Shown here one piece after another: positions 11,146-22,973 of a stretch of DNA of 64,000 bases (positions are counted from its first letter, which is position 1; each line of letters opens with the position of its first letter). The notes beneath the pieces were generated by a model. That model was not told where the DNA came from. It did not search any database and saw only the letters and a list, made by a program, of their open reading frames with translations. Made by a program: the position numbers and the translations under genes. Source of the stretch: Paracamarosporium sp. OC-R06-R3 (taxonomy: Eukaryota; Ascomycota; Dothideomycetes; Pleosporales; Didymosphaeriaceae); the NCBI GenBank assembly GCA_019828545.1, contig JACVRA010000152.1, forward strand, positions 124,001-188,000, in the 5' to 3' direction.

Positions 11146-13709
11146 TTACACAGAAAAACATCCTGACCACTCACGTGCAGTCATCATATCCACTATTTCT
11201 TGTGTCGACGTTATTAGCCTCATGATTGCCGCCCCAGTCAGGCTCAGAATGACCAGGCGCCCGAGCAAGCCGGGCACTATGGCGAAAATCATGAGAGGGA
11301 AAACCAGCAACAGTGGAAGCCATATTGCACCAGACTGGCGATATGAAACGCCACCAACTATATTTGCTGACCTTCTCTCCGACACCGTGAGCAGATCGTT
11401 TTTGTGTTCCAGAAACCTTACTTCCGTATGGTCGATCGGTGTACGCTTTTCCATCCATGAGCGGTAGGCCTGAACTTCTTCGGGGTTGGCAGGGTTCAAG
11501 GTTTTGACCATGTTGTTGAATGAAGTCAGTGCCGAGTCTGCACAGTAGGTCAGCTTTATGACTTTGAGCGGTATTTCTTACGAGCGACATCTTTCGCTCT
11601 GCTTGTGCGCATTGAGTTGTACAAGGAGGAGCAGGTGCCTTACTGTACTGGCCCAACTTCAGATAGATGCGTCCCAGCAGTTCTGTCCTCCGATAGTGCA
11701 TCTCACCTCCGTAGCGTGCATCCCCACGCCGAGATGCAGGGTGGTGCTGCCCCGCATAATTTCTCGGCGAAGACTGCGCAATGCACTCATCGAGATACCG
11801 CAGTTCCTCCTCCAACTCCGCGATTTCGTCCTGAAGATGAAGCAAGACGCGGTGATTGAGATGCTCGAACTTGCGATACATGGGCACCACGGCTTCTTCC
11901 CCTGAAACGCTTTGATCGTCTTTAGGATTCTTGCTTAATTTGTCTGCAATAAGTTCGTACCCTATCACCGTGTTGCTAGATAAGTCTGGTCCTGGTGGAC
12001 GTACTTGATAATGGGGTGGCTGCATAGGCGAGTACTGTGCCTGGGAGGACTGTGCTACAAAACCGGGAGCCATCGGTGGCCGAGTTGCCACGGCGTATTC
12101 ATGCTCATATCCCGGTGAGTAGGGGGTAGGAGGCGCGTGCGCAGGTGAGTAGTATCCCAGGGCTTGTGGAGGCGGAGGCGGAGAAGCCACTGGCGGAGTA
12201 TTATGCGCAGTAGGGTTGGAGTTGACGGGCGAAACTCCTGTCTGAAGGTACGGGTCGTGTGGGTCGTACAAAGGCATTGCTGGAGGATAATGTGGAGACG
12301 GCCCTCCGGTAAAGTGGAAGTCTCTGTGAGGCTGTGGATTTTGTAAAATATGTTCAGTGAGAGCCTGCTCCTGTCGTCGAAGACGTCTTGTATGGCGGTC
12401 GGAATGGCGTGAAGAAGTTACAGACGGGATCCTTGGGGGTGGAACACGCTCCAAAGCCATGCGGTCTACATAGGATGGCTGGCGCACAGAGTTGTTAGCT
12501 GGAGAAACCTTGCCGGTTTGCTCTTCTTCTGAATTACTATCACTTCCGTCTTTTTCCTCAGCATCATCATCCTGCTCATCACTATCGGACGTTGGTTCAC
12601 TCACGCTAGGCTGGAACGAAGGTTTTGCATCCGTTTCTGGTGCGCCATCTGAGTCAGTGTCCTCATCCTCATGTGAGTCTTCGAAATTTGGTCTCCGTGT
12701 TGACGCTGGTGAAGTTGGAGGCGACTCTGCCGCATGCTCTTCGGCAGTCGAAGAAAGACCATCGTGCTCAGAACCATCAGATGATACGGACGAGGACGAT
12801 GCACTTGATGAGTGGTTGGACTTGGATTGGCTTTCATCGACCACGTTTGACCCCGGTGTGTGGTCCATGTACTGAAACACACTCGTTTGTAACGGCGCCA
12901 TGCCAGTAGAATCGCTTGTGGCAGGTACCCTCTTCGCTTGGGGTAGTTTCCTGCTTTTGACAGGTTTGCGCTTGGCTATCAGTTTCTTGTCATACGATTG
13001 TTGCGTTATTGTTGAGGTACTTTCGTTCGACGCATTAGACTGCTGTGTGAGTCCAGAAAGTACAGAGATTAGGGACGGATTCTGTAAGTTGGCAAGGCTC
13101 CTTTCGACGCGCTGTAGCGAGTTGTGTTTCTGCCTCGCCGGGCGGTTTCTCAATGTTGTAACTTCAGTAGATCGGTTGACACGACGCGCTGGAGTATGGC
13201 TATCCATAGAACCAATTGTAGAGCCCCGCTTACGTCTAGTCGTTCTGCTCTCTTTCCCCTCGAGTATACGACCGAGTTTGGGCAAAAAGCCGCTTGCGTC
13301 CTTTCCTGTATCTGAAGAGGAGGGATCTGGAGAACCAGGGCTCTGAACATTGGTGGTTTTACGAGCAGTAATCCGACCTCCTTTGGTTCTGTGGCCGTCC
13401 TCTTTGGCGTCTACCCATGACCGGGATGAATGTTCAGAAACAGCATCTGTGACTGGGTTGGCGCGAGGAGAGCGTCTTCTGGAGCTTGTGGAAATAGTCG
13501 AATCCGAGCCAACGTAGTTCTGGGAAAGAGCCGAATGAGCGTCGAGATCGGGGCTATAGTGTCGTGGACGGCTGAACGCGCCTTCGACGGCGCCTCTGCG
13601 GTCTGTCTGTGATTCGTAGCACAGATCAGTACTGAGAGAGAGAGAGTGTGTGTGTGTGCAAGACCTGACGGGAGCGGGGGAAAGGAAGAACGGCTTTTCT
13701 ACCCACCAT
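11146..13709 (-). CDS. Large disordered membrane protein with DUF6594-like C-terminal domain
   Basis: Function unknown. The main body is complement of 11644..13606 plus 11146..11537. Intron 11538-11643 joins KLGQY to NSALTSFNNMVKTLNP, restoring the family sequence, whereas reading through the intron gives a false tail. The first 600 residues are disordered: basic Ser/Arg-rich, then acidic (DSDEQDDDAEEKDGSDSNSE), then Pro/Tyr-rich. The C-terminal domain has FEHLNHRVLLHLQDEIAELE, EEELRYLDECI, HYRRTELLGRIYLKLGQY and two hydrophobic helices (IWLPLLLVFPLMIFAIVPGLL and LVILSLTGAAIMRLI). That helix-plus-two-TM layout is what I know of DUF6594 proteins. The long open frame begins at GTG, not ATG. A likely start is ATG 13709 followed immediately by a GTGGGT donor, spliced to 13606 (M then TDRRGAVEG). 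The extreme C-terminus may continue in a further exon I could not place. Confidence 0.7.
13626..13660. repeat. GA/GT dinucleotide tract
   Basis: Alternating GA then GT units (about 30 bases). It falls inside the proposed first intron of the DUF6594-like gene and on the minus strand forms the pyrimidine-rich stretch before candidate acceptors. Confidence 0.7.
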
Positions 13710-14470
13710 GCTACGTGTTCTCGTAGGGCTGCAGGAGATCCTGGCAGGAGTGGCTGTAGGGTCAATGAATCTGGAATTGCATGTGCCGGCTTGTAGCAAG
13801 AAGGGAGGCGATGAGGGGCAAAATATAGGTGGTAGCGCAGTGTGCCACTGCTGGCATGCTTTCTAGTAACGAACACAAATGCTGTGTGACAGAGAGGCTA
13901 TAGGTGGGTTGCTAAAGTCGTGGATCGATGCGCAACAACGCTGCGCCATCAGAGGATCACGGGGGCGGTCACATGTGGCATGGGGCGTGGACATGGCAGC
14001 TGAAGATCGAATAAAGTGCATAGGAGGAAGCAGGTTGTGGTGAATTGCGAAAGAGGATAATTATTCTGCAGCCAGTCATTTACCGCCTCGTGTGTGCAGC
14101 GAACTGGTTCGTTGTGGGCAACGGGAAGCGACGATGATGCCCAATGGCGCCTTCCCGGCGCCGCGGAAGCCGCTAGGCTAGCGGCACCCCCACGTCCACC
14201 GGAGCGTTGCGCTATCAACCACGAATACGTTCTACAGCTTCAACAGAACATCAAAAGCCAAGCATCGGAAGAACTGTATGCATTTATTCAATGACCTTCA
14301 TGACCCGAACGCAAGAATACAAGCGGCCCTATCAAAACACCACGAACACCGTTACAATGCCCAACCCAATCCAACCCAAAGGTATTCGCAGGGTATTCCA
14401 GCGCCGTTCGACAATGAGTACTTACCACAAGCTCAAACTAGTATAGAAATAAGACCATAGTTTTGTCCGT
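13710..14470. other. Intergenic between two minus-strand genes
   Basis: About 760 bases holding the upstream region of the DUF6594-like gene and the 3' UTR of the cohesin gene. No gene or repeat of note seen. Confidence 0.4.
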
Positions 14471-16439
14471 TCAAGCTTCTGCAGCGATCTCGGCGGAAGG
14501 AATAGGTGCTGCAGACGTAGCAGTTGCTTGAGTGTCGTCTGCAGGAGAGGGACCAGCCTCAGCTGCAGCGGCCGACTTGATGGCCTCGGCGCCTGAGACG
14601 TCGGTCTCTGCCCACGAGCCCCAAAGGCCACGTTTGGCACGGATGCGGATGGGCCCACCGAGCTCGTTGTTTTGGTTTTGCTGCTCGACCTTGATGGCAT
14701 CCTTGGTGCCCAGGACGAGGATTTCGTTGAACATGCGAGCGATGTCGGGTTTAGCCGTGGTGGTCTCGGGGAACATGCCTTGGAAGGAGACAGCTGTGTT
14801 TCTGCGTTCTTCTTCGCTGGTCTCGGCGGCGTCACCAAAGACTTGTCGTAGAAGGTGGACAGCATGCTTGGTTTCCAAAGACACAACGCCGCTGTCTGCA
14901 GGGTGTAGGATAGGGGCCGTGGTGTCATCGAAGTTGTCTGGGATAGGAGAGAACACCTCTTCCTCCTCCTCTTGAGGGATGAAACTGGGCTCATCCTCAG
15001 GCAGTTGGATCCCCTCATCCTCTTCACGAAGGGAGGTGTCTCCGCCAAATCCAACATCACCTTCTTCGATAATGGGCTGGTCCTCTTCAAACTCCAACTG
15101 GGGTATCCTTTCAGTAGATGCACGTGCTTCGTCTGCGGTAGCAACATTAGCGATACCACTATCACGCTTTCGCTTTTGCGCCGGACGCGAAACAACCTCC
15201 AAGGAGAGAATTCCCCGCAACTCTGGCGCCCAACCTTGACTTCGACCATCTCCAAGGATGCTAGACACAAAGCCACCTGATTTCTGCATGTTCATAAGAG
15301 CCATCAAAAGCGGGTCTCGAGGTAAGAATGAAGCAGGCTTGAGAATGTCCTCGCGGTTGTTCTGTTGTTCGCGGATTTCGGTGGTGGACAGTTGGGTTTG
15401 AGTGTCTTGCTGAATCACCCTTCGTCGCTTAGCACGAGCTTGGTGTTGCTCCTCTTCTTCTTCTTGCTCAGCTGCAGGTTGGAAAATGCTAGTATCGTGC
15501 ACTTCTAGTTCCAGGGCGCGTTCTTCCTCTTCGCCAAGCTCCGAAAGAGGCGATGCTGAGCGCTCGCGCGCCGTCTCCCCCTCCGGAAGAACAGGTTCTC
15601 CAAGGTCGCCCAACTCAGTCATACCACCCATGGCGATGTCTGTGTCTGTGATTGTGATGTCTGGACGGGGAGCAATCTCGGTAAGATCTTCGCCCAAATC
15701 GAGTCCGAGATCATCCCCCTCTTCTAGGTCTTTCCCAAGCTCGGTCGCAAATTCCTCAGATGGGCGTCGCGCCAGCGGCGCGTCACGTCCGATTTCAATG
15801 CTGGTGCCCTCATCCAATGGAGGTGGAATGTCCAGGTCATCTCCGAGATCCAAGTCCAAGTCGTCGGCATCGTCTAGAATTTCCGGTTCAGCGCGTGGTT
15901 GTTCGATACTGCCAGAAAGGAATTGACTGCTGTCCATATCCCAGTCGCCACCAAGGTTAGGAAGGCCTAGGTTCTGTAGATCCAGAGACTGAGACAAAAG
16001 CAACGAGGGGTCAGGCATAGGCGCAAGAAGGTCAATGTCAGTGATAGCATCAGCAAGAATGAGCGCCGCGGGGTTGGCGACGTGTGAATTAGCGGGCAAA
16101 TCGATGTTTCCAGGCTTGAAAGCCTATCGCAGCTGTCAGTATCCGATCAAAATTCATCTACGTGCTAATCAAACGTACCATCTTAATCCTCCAAAGCGCG
16201 TCGGTGCAGTCGTCTAGCAGATATCGCGCCTTCCTGCTATAGATGCGGACCACGCCGAACATTAAGGAGCCACTCAAGCGCAGCGAGAAGGGAGCCTGTG
16301 GGCGCATGATCTCGTTGATGTCCTGTTCGATCTTGTCTTGCAAGACTTGCTGCTTGGTGAGCTTCTTCTCAGCATTGGCGGCCAGCCAGACGTGGGCCAG
16401 CGGCCCAGTGCGCTGCAGCAGTTCGGACGGGTAGAACAT
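14471..16439 (-). CDS. rad21: Cohesin kleisin subunit Rad21/Scc1
   Basis: The kleisin that closes the Smc1-Smc3 ring and holds sister chromatids together; separase cuts it at anaphase. Two exons, complement of 16179..16439 and 14471..16123, encode 637 aa. The N-terminal Smc3-binding domain starts MFYPSELLQRTGPLAHVWLA and includes LTKQQVLQDKIEQDINEIM and FGVVRIYSRKARYLLDDCTD. The middle is acidic and disordered with a basic patch (ARAKRRR near residue 320). The C-terminal winged helix that binds Smc1 is present: FQGMFPETTTAKPDIARMFN, EILVLGTKDAIKVEQQ, IRIRAKRGLW. SIEIGR at about residues 195-200 fits the separase site consensus (D/E)xxR. The mitotic Rad21 reading is favoured over meiotic Rec8 because of this site and the close N-terminal match. 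It is divergent from the Pmr1 gene. Confidence 0.93.
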
Positions 16440-17510
16440 GGCGGTCGCGATGGATAAAAGTCAAGGTGCGGGTGGTGAAGGTATATGCGCGTCGGCGGGT
16501 TTGTTTTGATCGCGGCGCGTCGGCAGCCAGGGTCCACGGACGTGTTTTCGCGTGCGCAGACGGCCTAGGTGAAAGCGCCGAGCGCGCGTCGTGGCTTCGC
16601 AATGGCAGTGAAGGTGGGAGGCGATGGGTGGGTTGGTGGTCGATGTGCGGGTGTTGACGACAGTCGCATCCAAGGTTGGGGCTGGCACCACACAGACGGA
16701 TGGCTGGGAGCGCACGGGCAGGCAGCATCCGCCGCTTATGTAATTTGGAGATCAAGTCAGGGCGACGTGAAGCCCTACGCATTGATACCATCGGCGTATG
16801 TCTCAATGGCTATAACACGAACAGCTTTGGCGAAACACAGCAGCACAGGATTGCAGCGGTGTTCTTGTTGCCCTGAATCTTCATCCACCAGCATGTTGCT
16901 GCTGGGCAGCTCATGGCCTGCACCAACTACCCCCCAGCAGACCGTTCAACCAGAAGGCTAGAGCTCCCGAAAAGGCCGGCTCAAAAGTGACGTGTGGAAT
17001 ACGCAACACGTCAAAACACGAAGTCACTGGACGTGGCAGCCCAGTGGCCCGGAGATGCAGCGCCTGCATGGCCTAACAGCAATGCCAAGACCTAGATCCA
17101 CAGCCAGCGATGAACGCATCCGAGACAGCGGTCTCTACACGCACGCGGAGCCGCCTGCGGATGAACAGCCGGGCGAGGACTGGGCCACATGATTTTCTGA
17201 GCAATTTCCAAACGCGACCTTACTCGTGAAACTGCGGCAAGAGGACCTGGACCCTGGTCATCCACTCGAGGCGCTCGGGTCGTGTCTAGCCTACGTTTTA
17301 ATTCATCAAGCCAGATCGATCAGTCCGATCCCCAAAGAACTCGGTACCTCGCTGCCTCCTCGCTCCTAACCGTTGTTCGCAGCTCGTCCTATCCTTCGTC
17401 AGCATCCATGAGATAATCAGCGCTTCTTCAAGTGTTCCCGTTGTCACCCCTGCCTCGTTTCCGGCCTGCGCTCAGAGCGCCGCGCAACAGTGGCCTTCGG
17501 TCATGCAAAC
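16440..17510. promoter_or_regulatory. Divergent promoter region between rad21 and pmr1
   Basis: About 1.07 kb between two start codons on opposite strands, so it must hold both promoters and 5' UTRs. No clear TATA box stands out. Open frames here are short and without motifs. Confidence 0.5.
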
Positions 17511-20500
17511 ATGTCTAGAGCCTCTACACCGTCGCTGCCGCTGTACAACACTTCTGATGGCCCAGACAAGGCCTCTCGTGCGGCAACGCCCTTGCTGTCC
17601 CCTCCAGAGCTGCCGCCGCCGCGACGAACAACACCTTCGGTAGGTTATCCTACCACCTGCCTTGTCGGTCGTACCATATAGCTAATCATCGTGTTTGTAT
17701 AGTCAATAACGTCGCAGTTCTCTCTGCTATCCTCTCACGAAACCGCACGAAAACTCGAAACTTCAGTAACCCACGGCCTCTCCTCGTCCACAGCGTCGGC
17801 GCGAATACACACCCACGGGCTCAACGAGCTTCCTCACGAGGACCCTGAACCGCTATGGCTCCGCTTTTTGAAACAATTCAAGGAGACTCTGATATTGCTG
17901 CTGCTTGGTTCGGCTGCCGTGTCTTTGATCATGGGAAACTTGGATGATGCTGTCAGCATAGCGGCCGCAGTGACAATCGTCGTGACGGTGGGGTTTGTAC
18001 AAGAATACCGGTCGGAGAAGTCGCTGGAAGCATTGAGCCAGCTCGTCCCTCACTCTGCCCATGTAATTCGCGCTGGAGCCGAACAGTCTCGGAATGGTCG
18101 GGTTGGCGCAGCAAATACAGAACTGGACAATGTTAAGGATACACCAGCCTCACTGGAAGCCGCAGAAGGTCGCTCAAATACTATTTCTGCGACTTTATTA
18201 GTTCCAGGCGACTTGGTGCTCTTTCACACCGGCGACCGGATTCCTGCAGATATCAGGATTACACACGCGGCCGACCTCACCATCGACGAATCCAACCTAA
18301 CAGGCGAGAACGAACCGGTCCCCAAGGTCCCAGATACCATTGATGCCGCGAATGGCACGCAAAGACCCGCATCGCCTTTTTACGCGTCGCCTGCCACCGG
18401 AACCGTTGGTGCTGATATCCGCTTGAATGATCAGAAGAATATTGCGTTTATGGGAACTCTAGTTCGTTCAGGCTACGGACAAGGCTTGGTGATTGGAACT
18501 GGAGGTAGTACTGAGTTTGGCGCTATTTCTGCGTCTCTTCAAGAGATTGAGAGTCCGCGTACTCCACTGCAGCTTTCCATGGACAGACTTGGGAAAGAGC
18601 TGAGTTACATGTCGTTCGGTGTCATTGCTTTTATCATTCTACTAGGCTTCTGGAGAGGCTGGGAGTTCTTGGAGATGTTTCAAATCGGTGTTTCATTGGC
18701 CGTTGCTGCTATTCCAGAGGGTCTGCCCATCATTGTGACGGTCACGCTCGCTCTGGGCGTGCTTCGTATGTCGAAGCGAGATGCTATTGTGCGTCGCCTG
18801 CCGAGCGTTGAGACATTGGCCTCGGTCAATGTTGTCTGCAGTGACAAAACAGGTACGTATCTGTGGTAGATGATCGTTGAATCGTCGCTAAAAGTATTAT
18901 AGGAACCTTGACTACAAATCATATGACAGTCACGAAAATTTGGCATTTCGATGAGTTTTCACCTATAGATGTGAAAACGAAGCACGATTCAGACGCTCTT
19001 GATTCTCCTACACGTAATATCCTGCGGATAGGCAACATTGTCAATAACGGACGGCTTGTTGGCACACAAGCAGCGTCCACTGCCGCCGTCTTATCGTCCA
19101 CGATTGGTGACGACACCTCCGGGGTGAAGAGCCGGTGGGTGGGACAGCCGACTGATGTCGCTCTCTTGGACCTCCTGGATGCGTTTGGCGAAGACGATGT
19201 GCGGGACAGAATTGGTGCTCGTTTGTACGAAACACCTTTCAGTTCTGAAAGAAAGTGGATGGGTGTTGTTATTAGTGGAAGTTCAGGTGCGGACCTTGCC
19301 CCTGGACCTGATGTCGCGTACATCAAGGGTGCTTTGGAAAAGGTGCTTGATCGTTGCGATACATACGTGAATGCGCATGGGCAAGAGATACCCTTAGATC
19401 AAGGTCGAAAACAAGAAGCCATAAAGGCGGCGGATGCAATGGCTCAGGATGGCCTCAGGGTACTGGGCTTTGCAAGCGGTTCAAAATCTAGCCGCAAGGG
19501 AACCAGTGGCACTGCGTCGCCCGCACCCTCTGGAAATTCCGCATTAGGAGATGATGAGCATTATCGAGGCTTGGTATTTGCCGGTCTTGTTGGCATGAAC
19601 GACCCTCCTAGAAAAGGCGTGGAGAGGGCTATACGGCGCTTAATGGCTGGTAAGGTCAAAGTCATCATGATCACCGGAGATGCAGAGACCACGGCAGTCG
19701 CGATCGGCAAGAAGCTCGGCATGCCAATCAGCATGAACTCGCCTATTGGACGCTCTGTGATACGCGGCGACGAGTTGGATCAGATGAGCGAGGAAGAGCT
19801 CTCACAGGCAATTGTGACAACTTCGATCTTCGCCCGCACCAGCCCGGAGCACAAGATGAAAATTGTGCGTGCACTACAGGCTCGTGGCGATGTTGTAGCA
19901 ATGACTGGTGACGGGGTCAATGATGCTCCAGCTCTCAAAAAGGCCGACATTGGGATCTCTATGGGCCGTCTTGGTACCGACGTCGCGAAAGAAGCTGCCG
20001 ACATGATTCTCACAGACGACAATTTCTCCACTATTCTCAACGCCATTGAGGAAGGCAAGGGCATATTCTACAACATCCAGAACTTCATAACTTTCCAGCT
20101 CAGTACATCTGCTGCAGCACTGAGCTTGGTTCTTCTAAGCACTTTCCTTGGTTTCCAAAACCCGCTCAACGCTATGCAAATCCTCTGGATAAGTACGTTT
20201 GCCTAGTCATCATCATTGTGCTTTCCTAACATGTCATAGATATCCTTATGGACGGTCCACCGGCTCAGTCTCTCGGCGTAGAACCAGTCGACCCGGCCGT
20301 CATGTCGCGACCACCTCGCTCCCGCACTGCACGAGTCTTGACTCGCGCCCTCCTGCAACGTGTCTTGCAGTCGGCATCCATCATCATGCTTGGCACGCTC
20401 ATGACTTATTATCGCGAAATGAGCGTTGATGGTGAAATAACTGCTCGCGACACTACAATGACCTTCACCTGCTTTGTACTTTTCGACATGTTCAACGCTC

Positions 20501-20784
20501 TTACTTGTCGTTCAGAAAGCAAGTCTGTGCTTGCTGGTGAGATCCAAGTTTTCGGTAACAAAATGTTTAATTATGCTGTAGCTGGCAGTCTCATCGGACA
20601 ACTGATGGTTATTTACTTCCCGCCTCTGCAGAGCATTTTCCAGACTGAGGCGCTGGGGCTGATGGACATCATTCATTTGATTGCAGTGGCCAGCTGTGTA
20701 TTCTGGGCAGATGAGGCACGCAAGTGGTTGAAGAAGCGAAAAACGGCGAGAGGCATGGTAGGCGGGTATAGTGCTAGTGTATGA
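17511..20784 (+). CDS. pmr1: Golgi Ca2+/Mn2+-transporting P-type ATPase (SPCA/Pmr1)
   Basis: Pumps Ca2+ and Mn2+ from cytosol into the Golgi for secretion and glycosylation. Exons are 17511..17639, 17703..18852, 18903..20192 and 20240..20784 (1037 aa). The open frame runs upstream to a GTG, so the first ATG is used. After a disordered N-terminus comes the cation-ATPase N domain ([20 protein letters not shown]) and TM1-2. The actuator loop has [12 protein letters not shown]4 has the ion-binding [19 protein letters not shown]. The phosphorylation motif SDKTGTLTTN is split by intron 2 after KT. Later come the nucleotide-domain blocks, MITGDAETT, the hinge [20 protein letters not shown], and TM5-6 with [18 protein letters not shown], which intron 3 splits. 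The PEGLP motif and one-site layout place it with SPCA/Pmr1 and not SERCA or the vacuolar Pmc1 type. Confidence 0.93.
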
Positions 20785-21094
20785 TACGGTATGTAGTATA
20801 GAAGACCCCAGACTTACCTGGATATCTGGTGATCTCAAGGAACTGGATTATATAACAGTGCACTTATCAAGCACATACACCATCTTGCTATCACGCGACT
20901 GATGCTTTTTGATGCACGTTTGACGAAGAACATCACAAAGATTCATTCGTGGTGGCCGAGTATTTCTTCCATATTCGGTAAGCGCTGGTGATTGGAGCTT
21001 GGCTTATTGTCTTGAACGACCTCAAGCCTTGCGCATTTAAATCCAACTCCAAAGAACGTCCCGACGCCGGTTTTTTGTTCCAACTTCCATCACA
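20785..21094. other. Intergenic, 310 bases
   Basis: 3' UTR of the Pmr1 gene and promoter of the next plus-strand gene. Nothing further seen. Confidence 0.4.
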
Positions 21095-22360
21095 ATGGCG
21101 GCCCCTTCTTTTACAGGCATGCCTATCGAGATTCGCGAGAAAATCTACCAGTCTCTACTTACATACATTCCCACCTCTAGCTCCACGGACGCCCCAGCCT
21201 CGCCCATCTGCGCACTTCTCACTTTGAACCACCAGATCCATGACGAGATCATCACATTTCTCAAGTATCAGCTACTCGTTCTAATCAAGACGAACGACGA
21301 GAAATATATCTCCCAAATGCTAAACACCACATCGGACACCTCACCCCCACCACTTGTTTCGCAGCTGTGCTCTCGCGAGAGAACCGTCCAGAAGAAGGCT
21401 ACCAATGCTCCAATCGCAATGGAACTCGAAGCCTACGTTTTCATGACCAACAAAGATGGACATAGCCACGCGGCATTTATCATGCCTGCATCCTCGCTAC
21501 AAACAATGGCTAGTGTGCAAGGCAGTCCATCATTCTCCGTCTGGACGATACAAGCCTTACTCCATATCAAACTGCTCACAGCATTCTCATACACAAAGGA
21601 AGAAGCGCAGAAAGTGCTTCTAGATCGGTACACACGCGGGACCCTGCTGCCGGCGTTCGCGGGCATCACGACTGAGGGCATAGATACCGAAACGACTGCG
21701 GCGCTGAGGCAGAAGTTGAAAAAGGATATCGATGTTAGAGGGTATATGCAGAAACTGCAGAGTCTGCAGAACGGTGCAATGCGTCGACCAGGAGAGAACT
21801 GGGAGGGTAGAGCGGAACGGTTCCTCATGGCGCGGCGCTATGGGGACATGGTGTGGAAGAACCACAGGGAGCGTATTGAGGATCCGGCTACGGGTTTCGA
21901 TGGAATTCATTATCTATGGACATCTCATAGCAACAATTGTGCAAATTTTGTGCAGATGTTGCTCAACACGGCGACTGGAGAAGTCAAGCCGCCTGGAGAA
22001 TTCGTGCTGGTTGTACCAACTGGGAAGAAGGGAGAGGACAATGAGGCTTTTGTGGAGGCTCGCAGAGTTGCTGAAGAGTCGATTAGGTATCTAAATGCGT
22101 TGCCGAAATGGGGAAGACCGGAAACCGGCGAAATGGAGGAGAGGTTGACTATGCTGAGGAGGAACAGGGCGAGAATGAGCTTTAAGGCGCATTTGGCGTG
22201 CAAGGGGATGGGAGATCTGGATGCGGCTGTAGGGTATGTGAGGGACGCGTTAAGGCTCGAACCGGAGACCAGCGAGGGATTTCTAGAGGATATTGAAGCG
22301 CTGAAGGCGGAGGGCGCGCGGGATGAAGGAATCGTGGAAGGGGTTGTGACGTGGGTGTAG
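21095..22360 (+). CDS. Conserved fungal protein with F-box-like N-terminus (421 aa)
   Basis: I do not recognise a named family. It is a single exon. The start FTGMPIEIREKIYQSLL and the following ICALLTLNHQIHDEIITFL have the shape of the degenerate fungal F-box: a Pro-x-Glu-Ile helix, then a second helix naming prior residents of the complex. The middle is mixed alpha/beta without a clear signature. Near residue 280 the stretch HSNNCANFVQMLLN resembles the NCxxF element of papain-fold families, but no partner His motif is certain. The C-terminus (AHLACKGMGDLDAAVGYVRD, ALRLEPETSEGF) looks like one TPR-type helical hairpin. If the F-box reading holds, it would be an SCF substrate adaptor; this is inference from the N-terminus alone. 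Confidence 0.65.
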   Translation: MAAPSFTGMPIEIREKIYQSLLTYIPTSSSTDAPASPICALLTLNHQIHDEIITFLKYQLLVLIKTNDEKYISQMLNTTSDTSPPPLVSQLCSRERTVQKKATNAPIAMELEAYVFMTNKDGHSHAAFIMPASSLQTMASVQGSPSFSVWTIQALLHIKLLTAFSYTKEEAQKVLLDRYTRGTLLPAFAGITTEGIDTETTAALRQKLKKDIDVRGYMQKLQSLQNGAMRRPGENWEGRAERFLMARRYGDMVWKNHRERIEDPATGFDGIHYLWTSHSNNCANFVQMLLNTATGEVKPPGEFVLVVPTGKKGEDNEAFVEARRVAEESIRYLNALPKWGRPETGEMEERLTMLRRNRARMSFKAHLACKGMGDLDAAVGYVRDALRLEPETSEGFLEDIEALKAEGARDEGIVEGVVTWV

Positions 22361-22753
22361 CAAGGTCGAAAACCACAGTGGTGTCAAGATAACCGTTGGT
22401 AATCCGTCTTTCTTATCCCTGGAAAATGCAGTCCATAATGAGTATGTTTACTTCTGTAGTAGGTTCTCTAAACTTCTATCATTCAGTTGTTTCGAATCTA
22501 TCTACCAAATTTACCATGTCCTGGATGCGAGAGAGAGGCGTGATTCTCTGCAATCCCGCGCTAGTCTCCACAACGGAATGTTACCCCTGAGGCGGACTGA
22601 TCGCGAAACTTAGAGCCCCACCAAGAATGGTTCTAGAATTACTCTTGATCAGCCCGTCCAAAGCTCTCAAGGAATATGTCTCAACTACAGGTCAATGAAC
22701 ATAGTAATTTATCAATATTATTAAATTCAAAATCTGCATCAATCACATGACAA
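22361..22753. other. Intergenic, upstream of the tRNA gene
   Basis: 3' UTR of the preceding gene and 5' flank of the tRNA. It becomes AT-rich at 22680-22745. No gene seen. Confidence 0.4.
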
Positions 22754-22834
22754 GGCGTGGTGGCGGAGTGGTTATCGCGCAAGACTAGAAATCTTGTTCC
22801 TTCGGGAGCGTCAGTTCGAATCTGGCCCACGTCG
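22754..22834 (+). tRNA. tRNA-Ser (anticodon AGA), intronless
   Basis: 81 nt fold as a class II tRNA. The acceptor stem GGCGTGG pairs with CCACGTC with one G-U pair at position 2, then G73 as expected for serine. The D arm contains TGGCGGAGTGG (box A). The anticodon stem CAAGA/TCTTG encloses CT-AGA-AA with the anticodon at 22787-22789. A long variable arm TTCCTTCGGGAG follows, typical of serine and leucine. The T arm GTCAG-TTCGAAT-CTGGC holds box B. No intron. CCA is not encoded, as in eukaryotes. A T5 run about 50 bases downstream could end Pol III transcription. Confidence 0.95.
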
Positions 22835-22973
22835 TTCCAGGCACCATCAGATCCATTGGGTTATGACGACTGGTGATACTTCATTTTTGTATGCATTCCA
22901 TCTACGGAAAACTTAGACATACTCTGAAGCAGGACCTAACATTGTTCCTTTTTATTGCAAGTACCTCTTCAGT

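Noticed and set aside
11171..11537. Read-through tail of the DUF6594-like frame
   Set aside because: It ignores intron 11538-11643. The spliced frame 11146-11537 gives the conserved two-helix membrane domain.
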